In this document: one piece after another, positions 42,555 to 50,673 of the stretch
Numbering within the stretch: position 1 is the stretch's first letter
Layout of the letters: every line of letters begins with the position of its first letter
Assembly (NCBI RefSeq): GCF_041902845.1
Contig: NZ_CP159486.1
Span: forward strand, 1,054,001 to 1,118,000
Length of the DNA stretch: 64,000 bases
Source: Limibacterium fermenti
GTDB taxonomy: Bacteria > Bacteroidota > Bacteroidia > Bacteroidales > Dysgonomonadaceae
Reading direction: 5' to 3'
The notes under the pieces: generated by a model
Told to the model about the DNA's origin: nothing
Databases searched by the model: none
The model's input: only the letters and a program-made list of their open reading frames with translations
Program-made: the position numbers and the translations under genes

Positions 42555-44815
42555 AGGATATCGCGTACATATTTTTTCAGATGCTGTCCGGTTAAGGAAT
42601 GTCTTTTGTTGAGCAGATCGGACGGAATCCCTTCGAAGATAATCTCGCCGCCGTCTTTGCCGGCGCCGGGGCCCATATCGATGATCCAATCGGCACGAAG
42701 GAGCACGTCCATGTTATGCTCGACGATCACGACCGTGTTTTTAAGGTCCGCCAGTTTATCAAACAAAGCGGTGAGTTTGGAAATGTCCGCCCCGTGTAAT
42801 CCTGTGGTCGGTTCATCAAACACATAGCCGTTTCCACGCTTGCCGAGTTCGGCGGCCAACTTCAACCGCTGGCGCTCGCCGCCTGAAAACGTGTCCAGCG
42901 ATTGTCCGAGCGTTAGATATTCCAATCCCACTTCACACAAGCGGGTAAGCGGGCGGGTGATCTCCGGCTCGTCGAAAAATGCGTGCGCTTCGCTTACCGT
43001 CATCGCCATGATATCGGTAATGCGCTTCCCTTTTAGTTTATATTGAGCCACTTCGGGTTTGTATCCGCTGCCGTGGCAATGTTCGCAACGCACTTCCACC
43101 GCATCGAGAAAAGCCAGGTCGGTCGTCAGTATGCCGGTGCCTTTACACTCGGGGCAGGCGCCTTCGGAATTGCGGCTGAATAACGACGCTTTGACGCGGT
43201 TAGCTTGTGCGAACAGCGTGCGTATATAATCCGATATCCCTGTATAAGTGGCTACATTCGAACGTTTACTGCCGCGTAAAGCACTTTGATCGACGACTAC
43301 AATATCCGGATGCTGTTGAATGAGTGATTGGATAAGCGAACTCTTTCCCGATCCCGCAACACCGGTAATGACCGTTACCACTTCTGTCGGTATTTGCAGC
43401 GATAGGTTTTTCAGGTTGTGCAACGAAGCACCGCGAAGGGTGAGATGTCCCGCCGCTTGTCTATAATGTGTTTTGAGAGATCTCTTCTGATTCAAATAGC
43501 GGGCGGTAGGCGTTTGCGCTTTCAGTAATCCCGCATAATCCCCTTCGTAAATCACGCGGCCGCCTTTTTCACCGGCGCCGGGGCCCATATCGACGATATG
43601 GTCGGCAATAGCGATCACGTCGGGATCGTGCTCGATGATAACGACCGTATTGCCTTTGTCGCGCAGTTCCATAAGCAGCCGGTTGAGTTTGTGCACGTCG
43701 TGCGGATGCAGCCCTACGCTCGGCTCGTCAAACACATATAAAAGGTCGGAGAGGCTGCTTCCCACGTGGCGCACGAGTTTGATCCGTTGCGATTCGCCGC
43801 CCGATAACGACGCCGTTTCGCGGTGCAAACTTAAATATCCGAGTCCGATGGCAATCAGATGATCCAGATTGGCTCGTATCGCTTCGAGTAATGGCGCCAC
43901 CGACTCGTTTTGAAGTGTGGAAATGAATGTGCGCAGATCATCGATTTGCATCGCGCAACATTCGGCAATGTTTTTCCCGTTTATTTTGCACGCCAATACC
44001 TGAGGATTGAGTCGCGCCCCATGACAAGCCGGGCAGGGGCCTTGGTGAACGACTTCGCGATAACGGGCGGCATTTTTACCGCCGATCTCCTTCGATTCTT
44101 TCTTCAGGAAACTTCGTTCGAAGCGGGGGATTATTCCTTCGTAGATTCCTGTTTTGGGGAAACGCGGATCGGCATCGGTCAGTTTTATCCCGTCGGCATA
44201 TAGTAGATTGCGCCATTCTTCCGACGAGTAGTCGCGTATCTTTTTATCGTTATCGAATAATCCAGAGTACGCATAGCGTGTCCACCGCCATCCGCCCGGC
44301 TCGAAGGTCGGAAAGTGAATTGCGCCTTCGTTCAATGATTTGTCTTTATCGATCAACTCGTCGATATCCACCACATTGGTTTTGCCCAATCCCTCGCACA
44401 CGGGGCACATCCCTTGCGGATTGTTGAACGAGAAGAGCGTCGAATGCCCCACAAACGGGTGTCCTATCCGTGAAAACAGTACCCGGAGCAAGGCGTAAAT
44501 ATCGGTGACCGTGCCTACGGTGGAACGCGCGTTGCCTTGTATCTTTTTTTGATTGACCATAATCGAAACCGGTAGGTTCGCAATGCTTTCGACATCGGGT
44601 TTGCCGTATTGTTGCAGGCGGTGGCGGATAAAACTGTCGTACGTTTCGTTCAACAGCCGTTGTGATTCGGCTGCGATGGTCTCGAACACCAGCGAGGTCT
44701 TCCCCGATCCGGATACGCCGGTAAAAACGGTAATCTTCTTTTTGGGGATGCGTAACGATACATTTTTCAGATTGTTCTCTTTCGCTCCCCTGACGGTGAT
44801 TGGCTGTTGATCCAT
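42509..44815 (-). CDS. UvrA-like ABC ATPase (excinuclease subunit A paralogue)
   Basis: A 768-residue UvrA homologue, start at ATG 44815, because the -7 box at 44837-44844 would place the RNA start after the longer frame's 44839 codon. Two ABC cassettes: Walker A GVSGSGKTSLV and GVAGSGKSSLI, signatures LSGGESQRIKL and FSGGERQRLKL, Walker B YVFDEPSVGL and YVFDEPTTGL. Zinc-finger motifs CPVCEG and CPECKGTG/CEHCHGSG are kept. It is shorter than UvrA (about 940) because the UvrB-interaction region is missing, as in UvrA2/drug-resistance paralogues. Confidence 0.88.
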   Translation of the reverse strand: MDQQPITVRGAKENNLKNVSLRIPKKKITVFTGVSGSGKTSLVFETIAAESQRLLNETYDSFIRHRLQQYGKPDVESIANLPVSIMVNQKKIQGNARSTVGTVTDIYALLRVLFSRIGHPFVGHSTLFSFNNPQGMCPVCEGLGKTNVVDIDELIDKDKSLNEGAIHFPTFEPGGWRWTRYAYSGLFDNDKKIRDYSSEEWRNLLYADGIKLTDADPRFPKTGIYEGIIPRFERSFLKKESKEIGGKNAARYREVVHQGPCPACHGARLNPQVLACKINGKNIAECCAMQIDDLRTFISTLQNESVAPLLEAIRANLDHLIAIGLGYLSLHRETASLSGGESQRIKLVRHVGSSLSDLLYVFDEPSVGLHPHDVHKLNRLLMELRDKGNTVVIIEHDPDVIAIADHIVDMGPGAGEKGGRVIYEGDYAGLLKAQTPTARYLNQKRSLKTHYRQAAGHLTLRGASLHNLKNLSLQIPTEVVTVITGVAGSGKSSLIQSLIQQHPDIVVVDQSALRGSKRSNVATYTGISDYIRTLFAQANRVKASLFSRNSEGACPECKGTGILTTDLAFLDAVEVRCEHCHGSGYKPEVAQYKLKGKRITDIMAMTVSEAHAFFDEPEITRPLTRLCEVGLEYLTLGQSLDTFSGGERQRLKLAAELGKRGNGYVFDEPTTGLHGADISKLTALFDKLADLKNTVVIVEHNMDVLLRADWIIDMGPGAGKDGGEIIFEGIPSDLLNKRHSLTGQHLKKYVRDILHSSSGVDAIRRASL

Positions 44816-44836
44816 ATAATTGCGTGTTGTTTGGCG

Positions 44837-44867
44837 CAAAGATACGGCGTTGTAATCGATTGGACAA
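44837..44867 (-). promoter_or_regulatory. Promoter of the UvrA-like gene
   Basis: On the minus strand TTG (44865-44867), a 20-bp spacer, and TATCTTTG (44837-44844). Both boxes and the spacing match the Bacteroidota consensus exactly. It sits between the UvrA start and the IS element, so the IS has not broken it. Confidence 0.75.
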
Positions 44868-44947
44868 TAACGGATTTTTTGTTCATGGGGTGATGAATTT
44901 ATCGCCGTGTGAGTAATAAATGCTTATCTTCTATATAACAAACCATT

Positions 44948-46312
44948 TCATCCGCATTCTTTGATTTGATTTTGAAGTTTTTCGAGGGTTCTTTGGGTCT
45001 TAATCAATTTTCTTCTAAGTATCTCGGTTTCGCTCGTTTGGGTAAAAGAGTCATCAAACTCGACCTTGTATTTAACCATTGTATAGAGTATCCTCCCCAA
45101 TTTGTTCGCAGTAGCGATAATAGCCGGCAAGTAACCGCTTTTTGCCTGTATACGCCGGAAGTAATATCCTAAGGGCGTTTTACTTGTTTTCAGGGAGTTT
45201 GCCGAAGAACGCAGGATTTGTCCAACAGGATTCTTCCGCTTTGGAATTTTGCTGGACTGGAGTTTTCCTCCCGATATTTTGTTGTTGGGTGTGAGATTAC
45301 ACCAACAACAAAACTGTTTGTATGAGTCAAACTTATCGGTAAAATCGTGTCCCAGCTCACCGGCCAACCGCAACAGGGCCGCTTCACTGACACCCGGTAT
45401 GCGCATCGCGTTGACACCCCATAATCGGATCGCGTGCTTTTCGATATCTATCGTGACGGCATTCTTTTGAGCTTTTGCTTTTTTCGCCCTTTGCTCCGGC
45501 TTGGAAGTTTCTTCGGGTTTAACGTCTTTGAGATACTCCTGCAGGATGCCCTCTATCTGCTTGTCACAATCCTTCATCAGGTTTTGGTAATATACATACA
45601 GTTCATAGCTTTGTTTGAGCATGAACAGCAGGTCTTCGTCCCAATTGGCCTGCAGGGATTTGGCGATGGTTTCTTTGGGAGATTTGCATCGGGGATCGGC
45701 CAAAGCCGATAGTTTTCGGGCATCGCGTTCCCCGGCCAGAATGGCGCGAATAATCTCCTGTCCCGATTTTCCCAAAATATCGCTGATGACATTGCCCAAT
45801 TTGATGTTCATCAATTCCATGGCCTTTTGCATGTGGAGCACTTCCCGCGAAGAAGCTTTCAACAACCCGTCACGGTGGCGCGATACATTGCGGATGCGCC
45901 GGGCATGGTTCTGGGGTTGGAAACTGGCTCTCAGAAGCCCGTAACTATGCAAGACCATGATGGTTTCGGCATCTACCCGGTCGGTCTTCTTTTCACTGAT
46001 ATTTTTGATGGCCTTGGCGTTGACCAGCAACACATCGAATCCATCCGATTCCAGTATCATGTAGAGTTGGACCCAATACACCCCCGTGGATTCCATGGCG
46101 ACGGTTTCAATGCCACAGGCTTTAAGCCAATCCGATATAAGGTGTAAATCTTGCGTAAACGTGCCGAAGCGGCGGTTGTTTTCTCCATCCCGCTCTTCCG
46201 GGACACATACTTGCATTTCGGTGGAAGAAACATCGATACCCGCCGAATTGGGATTCACGATTTCCAATTTCAATCCCTTGCCTGTCTTGATTTTTTTCGC
46301 TTTCTTTGCCAT
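44948..46312 (-). CDS. IS110-family DEDD transposase (RNA-guided recombinase family)
   Basis: About 454 residues from ATG 46312 (a longer frame to 46417 would run through the non-coding region). The N-terminal RuvC-like domain has Asp in AGIDVSSTEMQV, Glu in VAMESTGVYW and the Asp pair in KKTDRVDAETI, the DEDD set. The C-terminal half (Transposase_20 type) has RIPGVSEAALLRLAGELG and LTPNNKISGGKL, then RSSANSL, where the catalytic Ser is expected. Some members use a bridge RNA to choose donor and target. Confidence 0.92.
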   Translation of the reverse strand: MAKKAKKIKTGKGLKLEIVNPNSAGIDVSSTEMQVCVPEERDGENNRRFGTFTQDLHLISDWLKACGIETVAMESTGVYWVQLYMILESDGFDVLLVNAKAIKNISEKKTDRVDAETIMVLHSYGLLRASFQPQNHARRIRNVSRHRDGLLKASSREVLHMQKAMELMNIKLGNVISDILGKSGQEIIRAILAGERDARKLSALADPRCKSPKETIAKSLQANWDEDLLFMLKQSYELYVYYQNLMKDCDKQIEGILQEYLKDVKPEETSKPEQRAKKAKAQKNAVTIDIEKHAIRLWGVNAMRIPGVSEAALLRLAGELGHDFTDKFDSYKQFCCWCNLTPNNKISGGKLQSSKIPKRKNPVGQILRSSANSLKTSKTPLGYYFRRIQAKSGYLPAIIATANKLGRILYTMVKYKVEFDDSFTQTSETEILRRKLIKTQRTLEKLQNQIKECG

Positions 46313-46490
46313 AGTTTTAACTTGTGAATAAATAAAAGCCTCATCAAGCCCGGATGCTTTAAACAATGATAATCTTCTATAAGGTCTCATAGGAACCAAG
46401 TATTTCATTACGAGCAAACCGGAACCGTACTTTGCATTGGAGTCGTATCCAAGATAACTTGTGGTTTACTTGCTTGATGGGGCTTCGCAA
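46313..46490 (-). ncRNA. Candidate IS110 bridge-RNA region
   Basis: About 178 nt of non-coding DNA upstream of the transposase, where IS110-group elements encode the guide RNA. It contains an inverted repeat: AGCCTCATCAAGC at 46338-46350 and GCTTGATGGGGCT at 46472-46484 (one mismatch), enclosing about 120 nt, suggesting a closing stem. The size fits a bridge RNA. Existence of the transcript and its loops is inferred. Confidence 0.35.
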
Positions 46491-46501
46491 GTTATTAATT
46501 A

Positions 46502-46532
46502 TTTCTCATTTTCAGAGAAAATCCTAACTTTG
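46502..46532 (+). promoter_or_regulatory. HxlR promoter with inverted repeat
   Basis: TTTCTC (46502-46507) and GAGAAA (46515-46520) form an inverted repeat just before the -7 box TAACTTTG (46525-46532). HxlR proteins bind such sites, so self-regulation is likely. Confidence 0.5.
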
Positions 46533-46557
46533 CAAGTGGGAAAAAAGAGATGTTTTT

Positions 46558-46938
46558 ATGTATATAAAGAAAAATCCGATGGACTATGCCGATTGTCCGG
46601 TGCGCATTGCCATTGATATTTTGTCGTCGAGTTGGAACGCATGGCTGATATCGGAGATCGACAAAGGGGTATGCCGTCCGTGTGATTTGCAGCGGACGAT
46701 TGCCGTCGCACCGAAAAGAGTGCTGACCAAACAATTGGGCGAGTTGGAGAAGATGGGGGTGCTGGAGAAAAAAGTATATCCCGTGCTCCCCCTGAAAGTG
46801 GAGTACCGGCTGACGGATGCCGGCCGCGGGCTTATCCCGATTCTCGAGGAAATGGAGCGGTGGGGTGCCGGTTATAAGCACAAGTTTTTAAGCCGGGCAA
46901 GGGATTCTGAGGATATGTTGGTTCATTTTGATGAATAG
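46558..46938 (+). CDS. HxlR-family transcription regulator
   Basis: A 126-residue winged helix protein. CPVRIAIDILSSSWNAWLIS and RPCDLQRTIAVAPKRVLTKQLGELEKMGVL (split) are the recognisable HxlR helices, ending in YRLTDAGRGLIPIL. One Cys (Cys14) sits at the place often used as a redox or aldehyde sensor. An operator-like inverted repeat precedes it. No obvious target gene lies next to it. Confidence 0.9.
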   Translation: MYIKKNPMDYADCPVRIAIDILSSSWNAWLISEIDKGVCRPCDLQRTIAVAPKRVLTKQLGELEKMGVLEKKVYPVLPLKVEYRLTDAGRGLIPILEEMERWGAGYKHKFLSRARDSEDMLVHFDE

Positions 46939-47008
46939 AATAAGTTGCTCGGAAGAATTCAATAAGTTAAGAGAATTGTTTTCATTGATAAGCCGGCCAA
47001 AAAATAAT

Positions 47009-47368
47009 ATGACGAAGAACAAGAAAATAGAAGTCGAGGGTAAAGAGATAACCATCCTTATTGAGGAAGGAAAAGATTTTATTTCCCTTACAGATATGCT
47101 AAAAGCTAAGGACGGAGATTTTTTCATCTCCGATTGGCTACGTAACAGAAATACCGTAGAATATTTAGGTGTTTGGGAATCTGTTTATAATCCGGATTTT
47201 AATTATGGCGAATTCGCCATAATTAAAAGTCAAGCCGGTTTGAATAGTTATAAGTTAAGTGTAAAAGAGTGGATCGCGAAGACGAATGCTATCGGACTGA
47301 AGGCAATGGCGGGCAGGTATGGAGGAACATATGCTCACCCGGATATAGCTTTTGAATTTGGAATGTGA
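47009..47368 (+). pseudogene. KilA-N domain protein, truncated
   Basis: A 119-residue KilA-N domain (MTKNKKIEVEGKEITILIEEG, split; then YISL-like FISLTDMLKAKDG and GGTYAHPDIAFEFG). Intact members continue with WISPxFKxYLIKEFQRLK. Here the reading is stopped by TGA at 47366 right where the Trp of WISP belongs, and the next codons read ISPHSK before the similarity ends. The rest of the gene is gone; the ClbS-like gene begins 40 bp later. A TGG to TGA change plus a deletion explains this. Confidence 0.7.
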
Positions 47369-47407
47369 ATTAGTCCGCATTCTAAAATTAAAATAAAACC
47401 GTACTAT

Positions 47408-47917
47408 ATGGCAAGACCGACTACAAAAGAACAGTTATTACAGTATAGCGAAGAAAATTTCCATACGTTATTCGCTCTTATCGGTTCCATGACCGCGGAG
47501 CAACAAGAAACGCCGTTTGGTTTTGAAGACCGGGATAAAAATGTCCGCGATGTGTTGATTCATCTTTACGAGTGGCACCGGTTGTTGCTGCAATGGATCC
47601 GCTCCAATCAGGCGGGACGGAAGATGAACTTCCTCCCGGAACCGTATAATTGGAAAACATACCCCCAAATGAATGTCGAATTTTGGAAAAAACATCAACA
47701 GACTTCTTTGGCGGAGGCGGTGAAACTCCTCCGGCAAAGCCATGCCGAATCGATGGAGCTTATCGGCTCTTTCTCAAACGAACAATTATTTACCAACAAC
47801 TATTTTTCATGGACGGGATCGACCAGTTTAGGAAGTTATTGCGTTTCTTCCACTTCAAGCCACTATGATTGGGCGATAAAGAAAATCAAAAAGCACAAGA
47901 AGAGCCTGCCAGATTGA
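47408..47917 (+). CDS. ClbS/DfsB-family four-helix protein
   Basis: A 169-residue protein of the ClbS/DfsB family. RPTTKEQLLQYSEENFHTLFALI is the usual first helix; DRDKNVRDVLIHLYEWHRLLL carries the His-containing helix; and the C-terminal SWTGSTSLGSYCVSSTSSHYDWA (split) is the most conserved part. In E. coli ClbS inactivates colibactin; in other bacteria the family has unknown substrates. Confidence 0.85.
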   Translation: MARPTTKEQLLQYSEENFHTLFALIGSMTAEQQETPFGFEDRDKNVRDVLIHLYEWHRLLLQWIRSNQAGRKMNFLPEPYNWKTYPQMNVEFWKKHQQTSLAEAVKLLRQSHAESMELIGSFSNEQLFTNNYFSWTGSTSLGSYCVSSTSSHYDWAIKKIKKHKKSLPD

Positions 47918-48000
47918 AAAGGAAAAGAGATGAAATCATTCAATAAATTCCGAATCACATATCCATAAATAATCATTATCCGGCATATTGAAAAAAGCAG

Positions 48001-48008
48001 TATATTTG
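48001..48008 (+). promoter_or_regulatory. -7 box of the first toxin-antitoxin pair
   Basis: TATATTTG, a TAnnTTTG match, 22 bp before the antitoxin ATG at 48030. Confidence 0.5.
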
Positions 48009-48029
48009 CCGGTATAAAACTAGAAGGAT

Positions 48030-48260
48030 ATGATTACTTTAACGCTCAAGAAGGGAAATGAAAAAGATGTGGAATTATTAATCGACATCGCTGAAAAATT
48101 AGGGTTGGAACTTGTTGTTTCCGAAAAAGAAGAGGCCCAATTGACGGCTAAAGAAAAGGCCTTTTTAGGTAGATTAAACCGTTCTGCCCATGAAGCAAAA
48201 GAAATAGCTGCCGGAATTAGAAAGGGCAAATCGTTAAATGAACTGCTGAATGAACTATAG
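48030..48260 (+). CDS. Antitoxin of a RelE/ParE-type pair
   Basis: A 76-residue acidic protein with a helical C-terminus (SAHEAKEIAAGIRKGKSLNELL) that is likely to wrap the toxin. It overlaps the toxin gene by 11 bp, which is the typical coupling for type II pairs. No DNA-binding domain is clear, but the N-terminal MITLTLKKGNEKDVELLIDI may hold one. Confidence 0.65.
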   Translation: MITLTLKKGNEKDVELLIDIAEKLGLELVVSEKEEAQLTAKEKAFLGRLNRSAHEAKEIAAGIRKGKSLNELLNEL

Positions 48261-48579
48261 TTTTGAAATAACGGATGATTTTGCCAAAGAACTCAAAGCT
48301 CTTGCAAAAAAGTATGCTTCTATTAGATCTGATATTCTGAAACTACAGCAAAGTATTATTGAAAATCCTGAACAAGGAATTGAATTAGGAGGAGGCTTTA
48401 GGAAAATACGCTTCTCTATAAGTTCCAAAAATAAAGGAAAAAGAAGCGGGGGACGTGTCATTACCTATGAAATTATTTTTAATACTGAAAATGAGAAAAT
48501 TATTTTTGTCGCCATTTATGATAAATCGGAATACGTATCTATCGATTTAAATCTTATCAGAAAGAGTTTAGGTCTTTAA
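48250..48579 (+). CDS. RelE/ParE-like toxin
   Basis: A 109-residue basic protein of the RelE/ParE fold: SFEITDDFAKELKALAKKY as the first strand and helix, GFRKIRFSISSKNKGKRSGGRVITYEIIF (split) with the usual Arg cluster, and IIFVAIYDKSEYVSI near the end. It probably cleaves ribosome-bound mRNA or acts on gyrase; which cannot be told. Confidence 0.78.
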   Translation: MNYSFEITDDFAKELKALAKKYASIRSDILKLQQSIIENPEQGIELGGGFRKIRFSISSKNKGKRSGGRVITYEIIFNTENEKIIFVAIYDKSEYVSIDLNLIRKSLGL

Positions 48580-48597
48580 TTACAAGCAATTGATTCT

Positions 48598-49158
48598 ATG
48601 ACGGAAAACTTGATAAGAGAAATAAAAAGAGTCGATATCCGTATAGATCCGGCGGAGTTGGAACGCTGCTTCCGGCAAAGACTACTCTCGAAAAATGAAG
48701 TCCTGCTGGATTTTCATTCCGTATGCCGTCATTATTATTTCGTCGACTCCGGAGCGCTGAGGGTCTTCTTTTTGGAAGACGGCGAAGAGCACACCGCCTG
48801 GTTTGCTTTCGAAAACTATTTCTTTACGGAATTGGAAAGTTACACAAACGGCACGGCATCCCGTTACCGCATCGTGGCGACGGAAGATGCGGAGCTATTG
48901 CAGATAACTAAAACCGATATGGAATTCTTGCTTTCACGATACGATTGGTGGAAGGAATTCCTCTTGTACACACAGCAACAAATTATCCTGAAACTTACCG
49001 GTGTCGTCCGTTCTTTTCAAACGCAATCGGCCGAAGAGCGTTACGACGCATTGTTCACCCATCCTGATTATATCCAACGAACCAAACAAAAAGACCTTTC
49101 TTCCCTGATGGGCATTACCCGTTACTCGTTGAGTCGCTTGCGGAAAAAACGGCGGTAA
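48598..49158 (+). CDS. Crp/Fnr-family regulator
   Basis: A 186-residue regulator with an N-terminal cyclic-nucleotide-binding beta-roll (about 20-120: YYFVDSGALRVFFLEDGEEHTAWFAFENYF, split) and a C-terminal helix-turn-helix (LSSLMGITRYSLSRLRKKRR). In Bacteroidota such proteins often control a nearby redox or metabolic gene; the next gene, 78 bp downstream with its own promoter, is a candidate target. It has no iron-sulfur Cys. Confidence 0.88.
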   Translation: MTENLIREIKRVDIRIDPAELERCFRQRLLSKNEVLLDFHSVCRHYYFVDSGALRVFFLEDGEEHTAWFAFENYFFTELESYTNGTASRYRIVATEDAELLQITKTDMEFLLSRYDWWKEFLLYTQQQIILKLTGVVRSFQTQSAEERYDALFTHPDYIQRTKQKDLSSLMGITRYSLSRLRKKRR

Positions 49159-49201
49159 GCGGAAGTTGCCTTTTGTCAATTTTTTCTTCCTCGTCCTGCC
49201 G

Positions 49202-49209
49202 TAACTTTG
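49202..49209 (+). promoter_or_regulatory. -7 box of the hydrolase-like gene
   Basis: TAACTTTG, a TAnnTTTG match, 27 bp before the ATG at 49237. Confidence 0.55.
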
Positions 49210-49236
49210 CCGTAAATAAATTATGTACGGACGATT

Positions 49237-49923
49237 ATGGATAAAGAAATATTTGACTACGATAAAAGCGCCTCTTCCCCGTTGGACAATTACCGGTTGA
49301 TAGAACAAGGCGTTTTTGAGTATCTGCGCGATGAAAAAATACTGGAAACTGATCGGTTGGACACGTTTGCCATCCTTTACCAAAAGAAATTCGAAGCGCT
49401 TCTGCCGAAGGTGCAATCGCTCATTTGCAACGATCTCGATAAAGGCAATGTGTATTTTGTATTGATTACGGTGTCTGTTTATGAGCTGTTTCTGGAACAA
49501 GGCCTATCGCAGGAAGAAGCGTTTGTATTGACAGACCGTTGCATCAATAAGCCGTTGCGGAAGTATTTAGTCGAAGGGACAAGGCTGTTGCTCGATTATT
49601 CCGCCGATCCTTTCGATACGCTGGTAGCCGCTTCGAAGGAACGCGAAGCAACGTATTTCGGCGATAGTTTTGACTTCGAACGGTTGATGGATGACTCCTA
49701 TGGATATATCCTCCATATAAAAAGATGCCTTTTCCACGAAACGCTTCGAGTGTTGGGCCGAACCGGTTTACAGCCTATATTATGCCGCATGGATTTGGGT
49801 TGGATAAACGGCATCGATCCCGAACGGCATCGTGTGCAATTTGTAAGGCCGGTTACTTTCGCTTCGGCCGATGTCTGCCGGATGTGCTTTATGAGAAAGG
49901 AGAAAGAAGCGATAAAGGATTAA
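49237..49923 (+). CDS. L-2-amino-thiazoline-4-carboxylic acid hydrolase-like protein
   Basis: A 228-residue protein of the ATC hydrolase family by overall pattern. The C-terminal SYGYILHIKRCLFHETLRVL, then RMDLGWINGIDPERHRVQF and ASADVCRMCFMRK are typical: Cys-rich, with HxxxxxG-type residues. Enzymes of this family open the ring of a thiazoline in cysteine synthesis in Pseudomonas; members elsewhere may be regulators or have other substrates. A Crp/Fnr gene precedes it. Confidence 0.7.
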   Translation: MDKEIFDYDKSASSPLDNYRLIEQGVFEYLRDEKILETDRLDTFAILYQKKFEALLPKVQSLICNDLDKGNVYFVLITVSVYELFLEQGLSQEEAFVLTDRCINKPLRKYLVEGTRLLLDYSADPFDTLVAASKEREATYFGDSFDFERLMDDSYGYILHIKRCLFHETLRVLGRTGLQPILCRMDLGWINGIDPERHRVQFVRPVTFASADVCRMCFMRKEKEAIKD

Positions 49924-49960
49924 AGCATGCAATATGGTTTCGTTATAATGAAACTTTTTG

Positions 49961-49968
49961 TATCTTTG
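49961..49968 (+). promoter_or_regulatory. -7 box of the second toxin-antitoxin pair
   Basis: TATCTTTG, exact consensus, 18 bp before the toxin ATG. Confidence 0.6.
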
Positions 49969-49986
49969 CTTCGTTGAATAGTTAAA

Positions 49987-50325
49987 ATGAATATACATTT
50001 TGAAATTATATTTCTGGATGAGGCTTTTGATTTTTTGCAAAGGTTAGAACGTAAACATTCTGAAAAGATACTTTATAACATTCGTAAAGCACAAGTAGAA
50101 AATAATCCGGAACTTTTTAAAAAGTTACAAGACGATATCTGGGAATTCAGGACTTTGTATCAAGGGTTACACTATCGACTTCTTGCTTTTTGGGATAAAA
50201 TTGATGATAAGAAAACATTGGTAATTTGTACGCATGCGTTCATAAAAAAACAACAAAAAGTCCCTGAAAAAGAAATTCAAAAAGCGATTCAGTGCCGGAT
50301 TGAATATTTTCGTAAAAAACAATAA
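49987..50325 (+). CDS. HigB/Gp49-family toxin
   Basis: A 112-residue toxin of the phage-derived Gp49-like/HigB family. IFLDEAFDFLQRLERKHSEKILYNI (split) is the first helix; WEFRTLYQGLHYRLLAFWDK is the conserved core; and THAFIKKQQKVPEKEIQKA is the C-terminal signature. The toxin gene comes first, as in higBA pairs. It likely cleaves mRNA on the ribosome. Confidence 0.88.
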   Translation: MNIHFEIIFLDEAFDFLQRLERKHSEKILYNIRKAQVENNPELFKKLQDDIWEFRTLYQGLHYRLLAFWDKIDDKKTLVICTHAFIKKQQKVPEKEIQKAIQCRIEYFRKKQ

Positions 50326-50338
50326 CGAGACAAAAAAT

Positions 50339-50650
50339 ATGACAGAATATACATTAGATGAGGTACAAGACCGCTTAATCGGTGAAAAAGGAACTCCCGA
50401 CCGTGATCTTTTTGAATATGAACTTCAAATGGATTTGATCGGAAAAGCGATTAAGCAGGTGAGGGTCGCGAGTAAGCTCACCCAAGAGGAACTCGGGGAA
50501 CTTATCGGTGTCCAAAAGGCCCAGATTTCAAGGCTTGAAAATAATGCAGGCAATGTAACAATGAATACGTTGATAAAAGTATTTACGGCTTTGAAAGCCA
50601 AAGTGAAATTGCAAATCGAATTGCCCGATGCAAATCTGAATGTGGGATGA
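50339..50650 (+). CDS. HigA-type antitoxin with HTH
   Basis: A 103-residue protein, ATG 50339 chosen because it follows the toxin stop by 13 bp; the frame upstream overlaps the toxin. The XRE helix-turn-helix is TQEELGELIGVQKAQISRLE (about residues 56-75). It neutralises the toxin and represses the pair. Confidence 0.88.
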   Translation: MTEYTLDEVQDRLIGEKGTPDRDLFEYELQMDLIGKAIKQVRVASKLTQEELGELIGVQKAQISRLENNAGNVTMNTLIKVFTALKAKVKLQIELPDANLNVG

Positions 50651-50673
50651 GAATGAAAAGAAAATAGAATAAA

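Larger units (their letters stand above)
44900..46490 (-). mobile_element. IS110-family insertion sequence (limits approximate)
   Basis: The element contains one transposase gene (44948-46312) with a short non-coding flank on the 3' side and about 180 bp on the 5' side. It lies between intact promoters of the UvrA-like gene (44837-44867) and the HxlR gene (46525), so its ends are inside 44870-44947 and about 46480-46520. IS110 elements have no long terminal inverted repeats, so exact ends cannot be read off. Confidence 0.7.
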
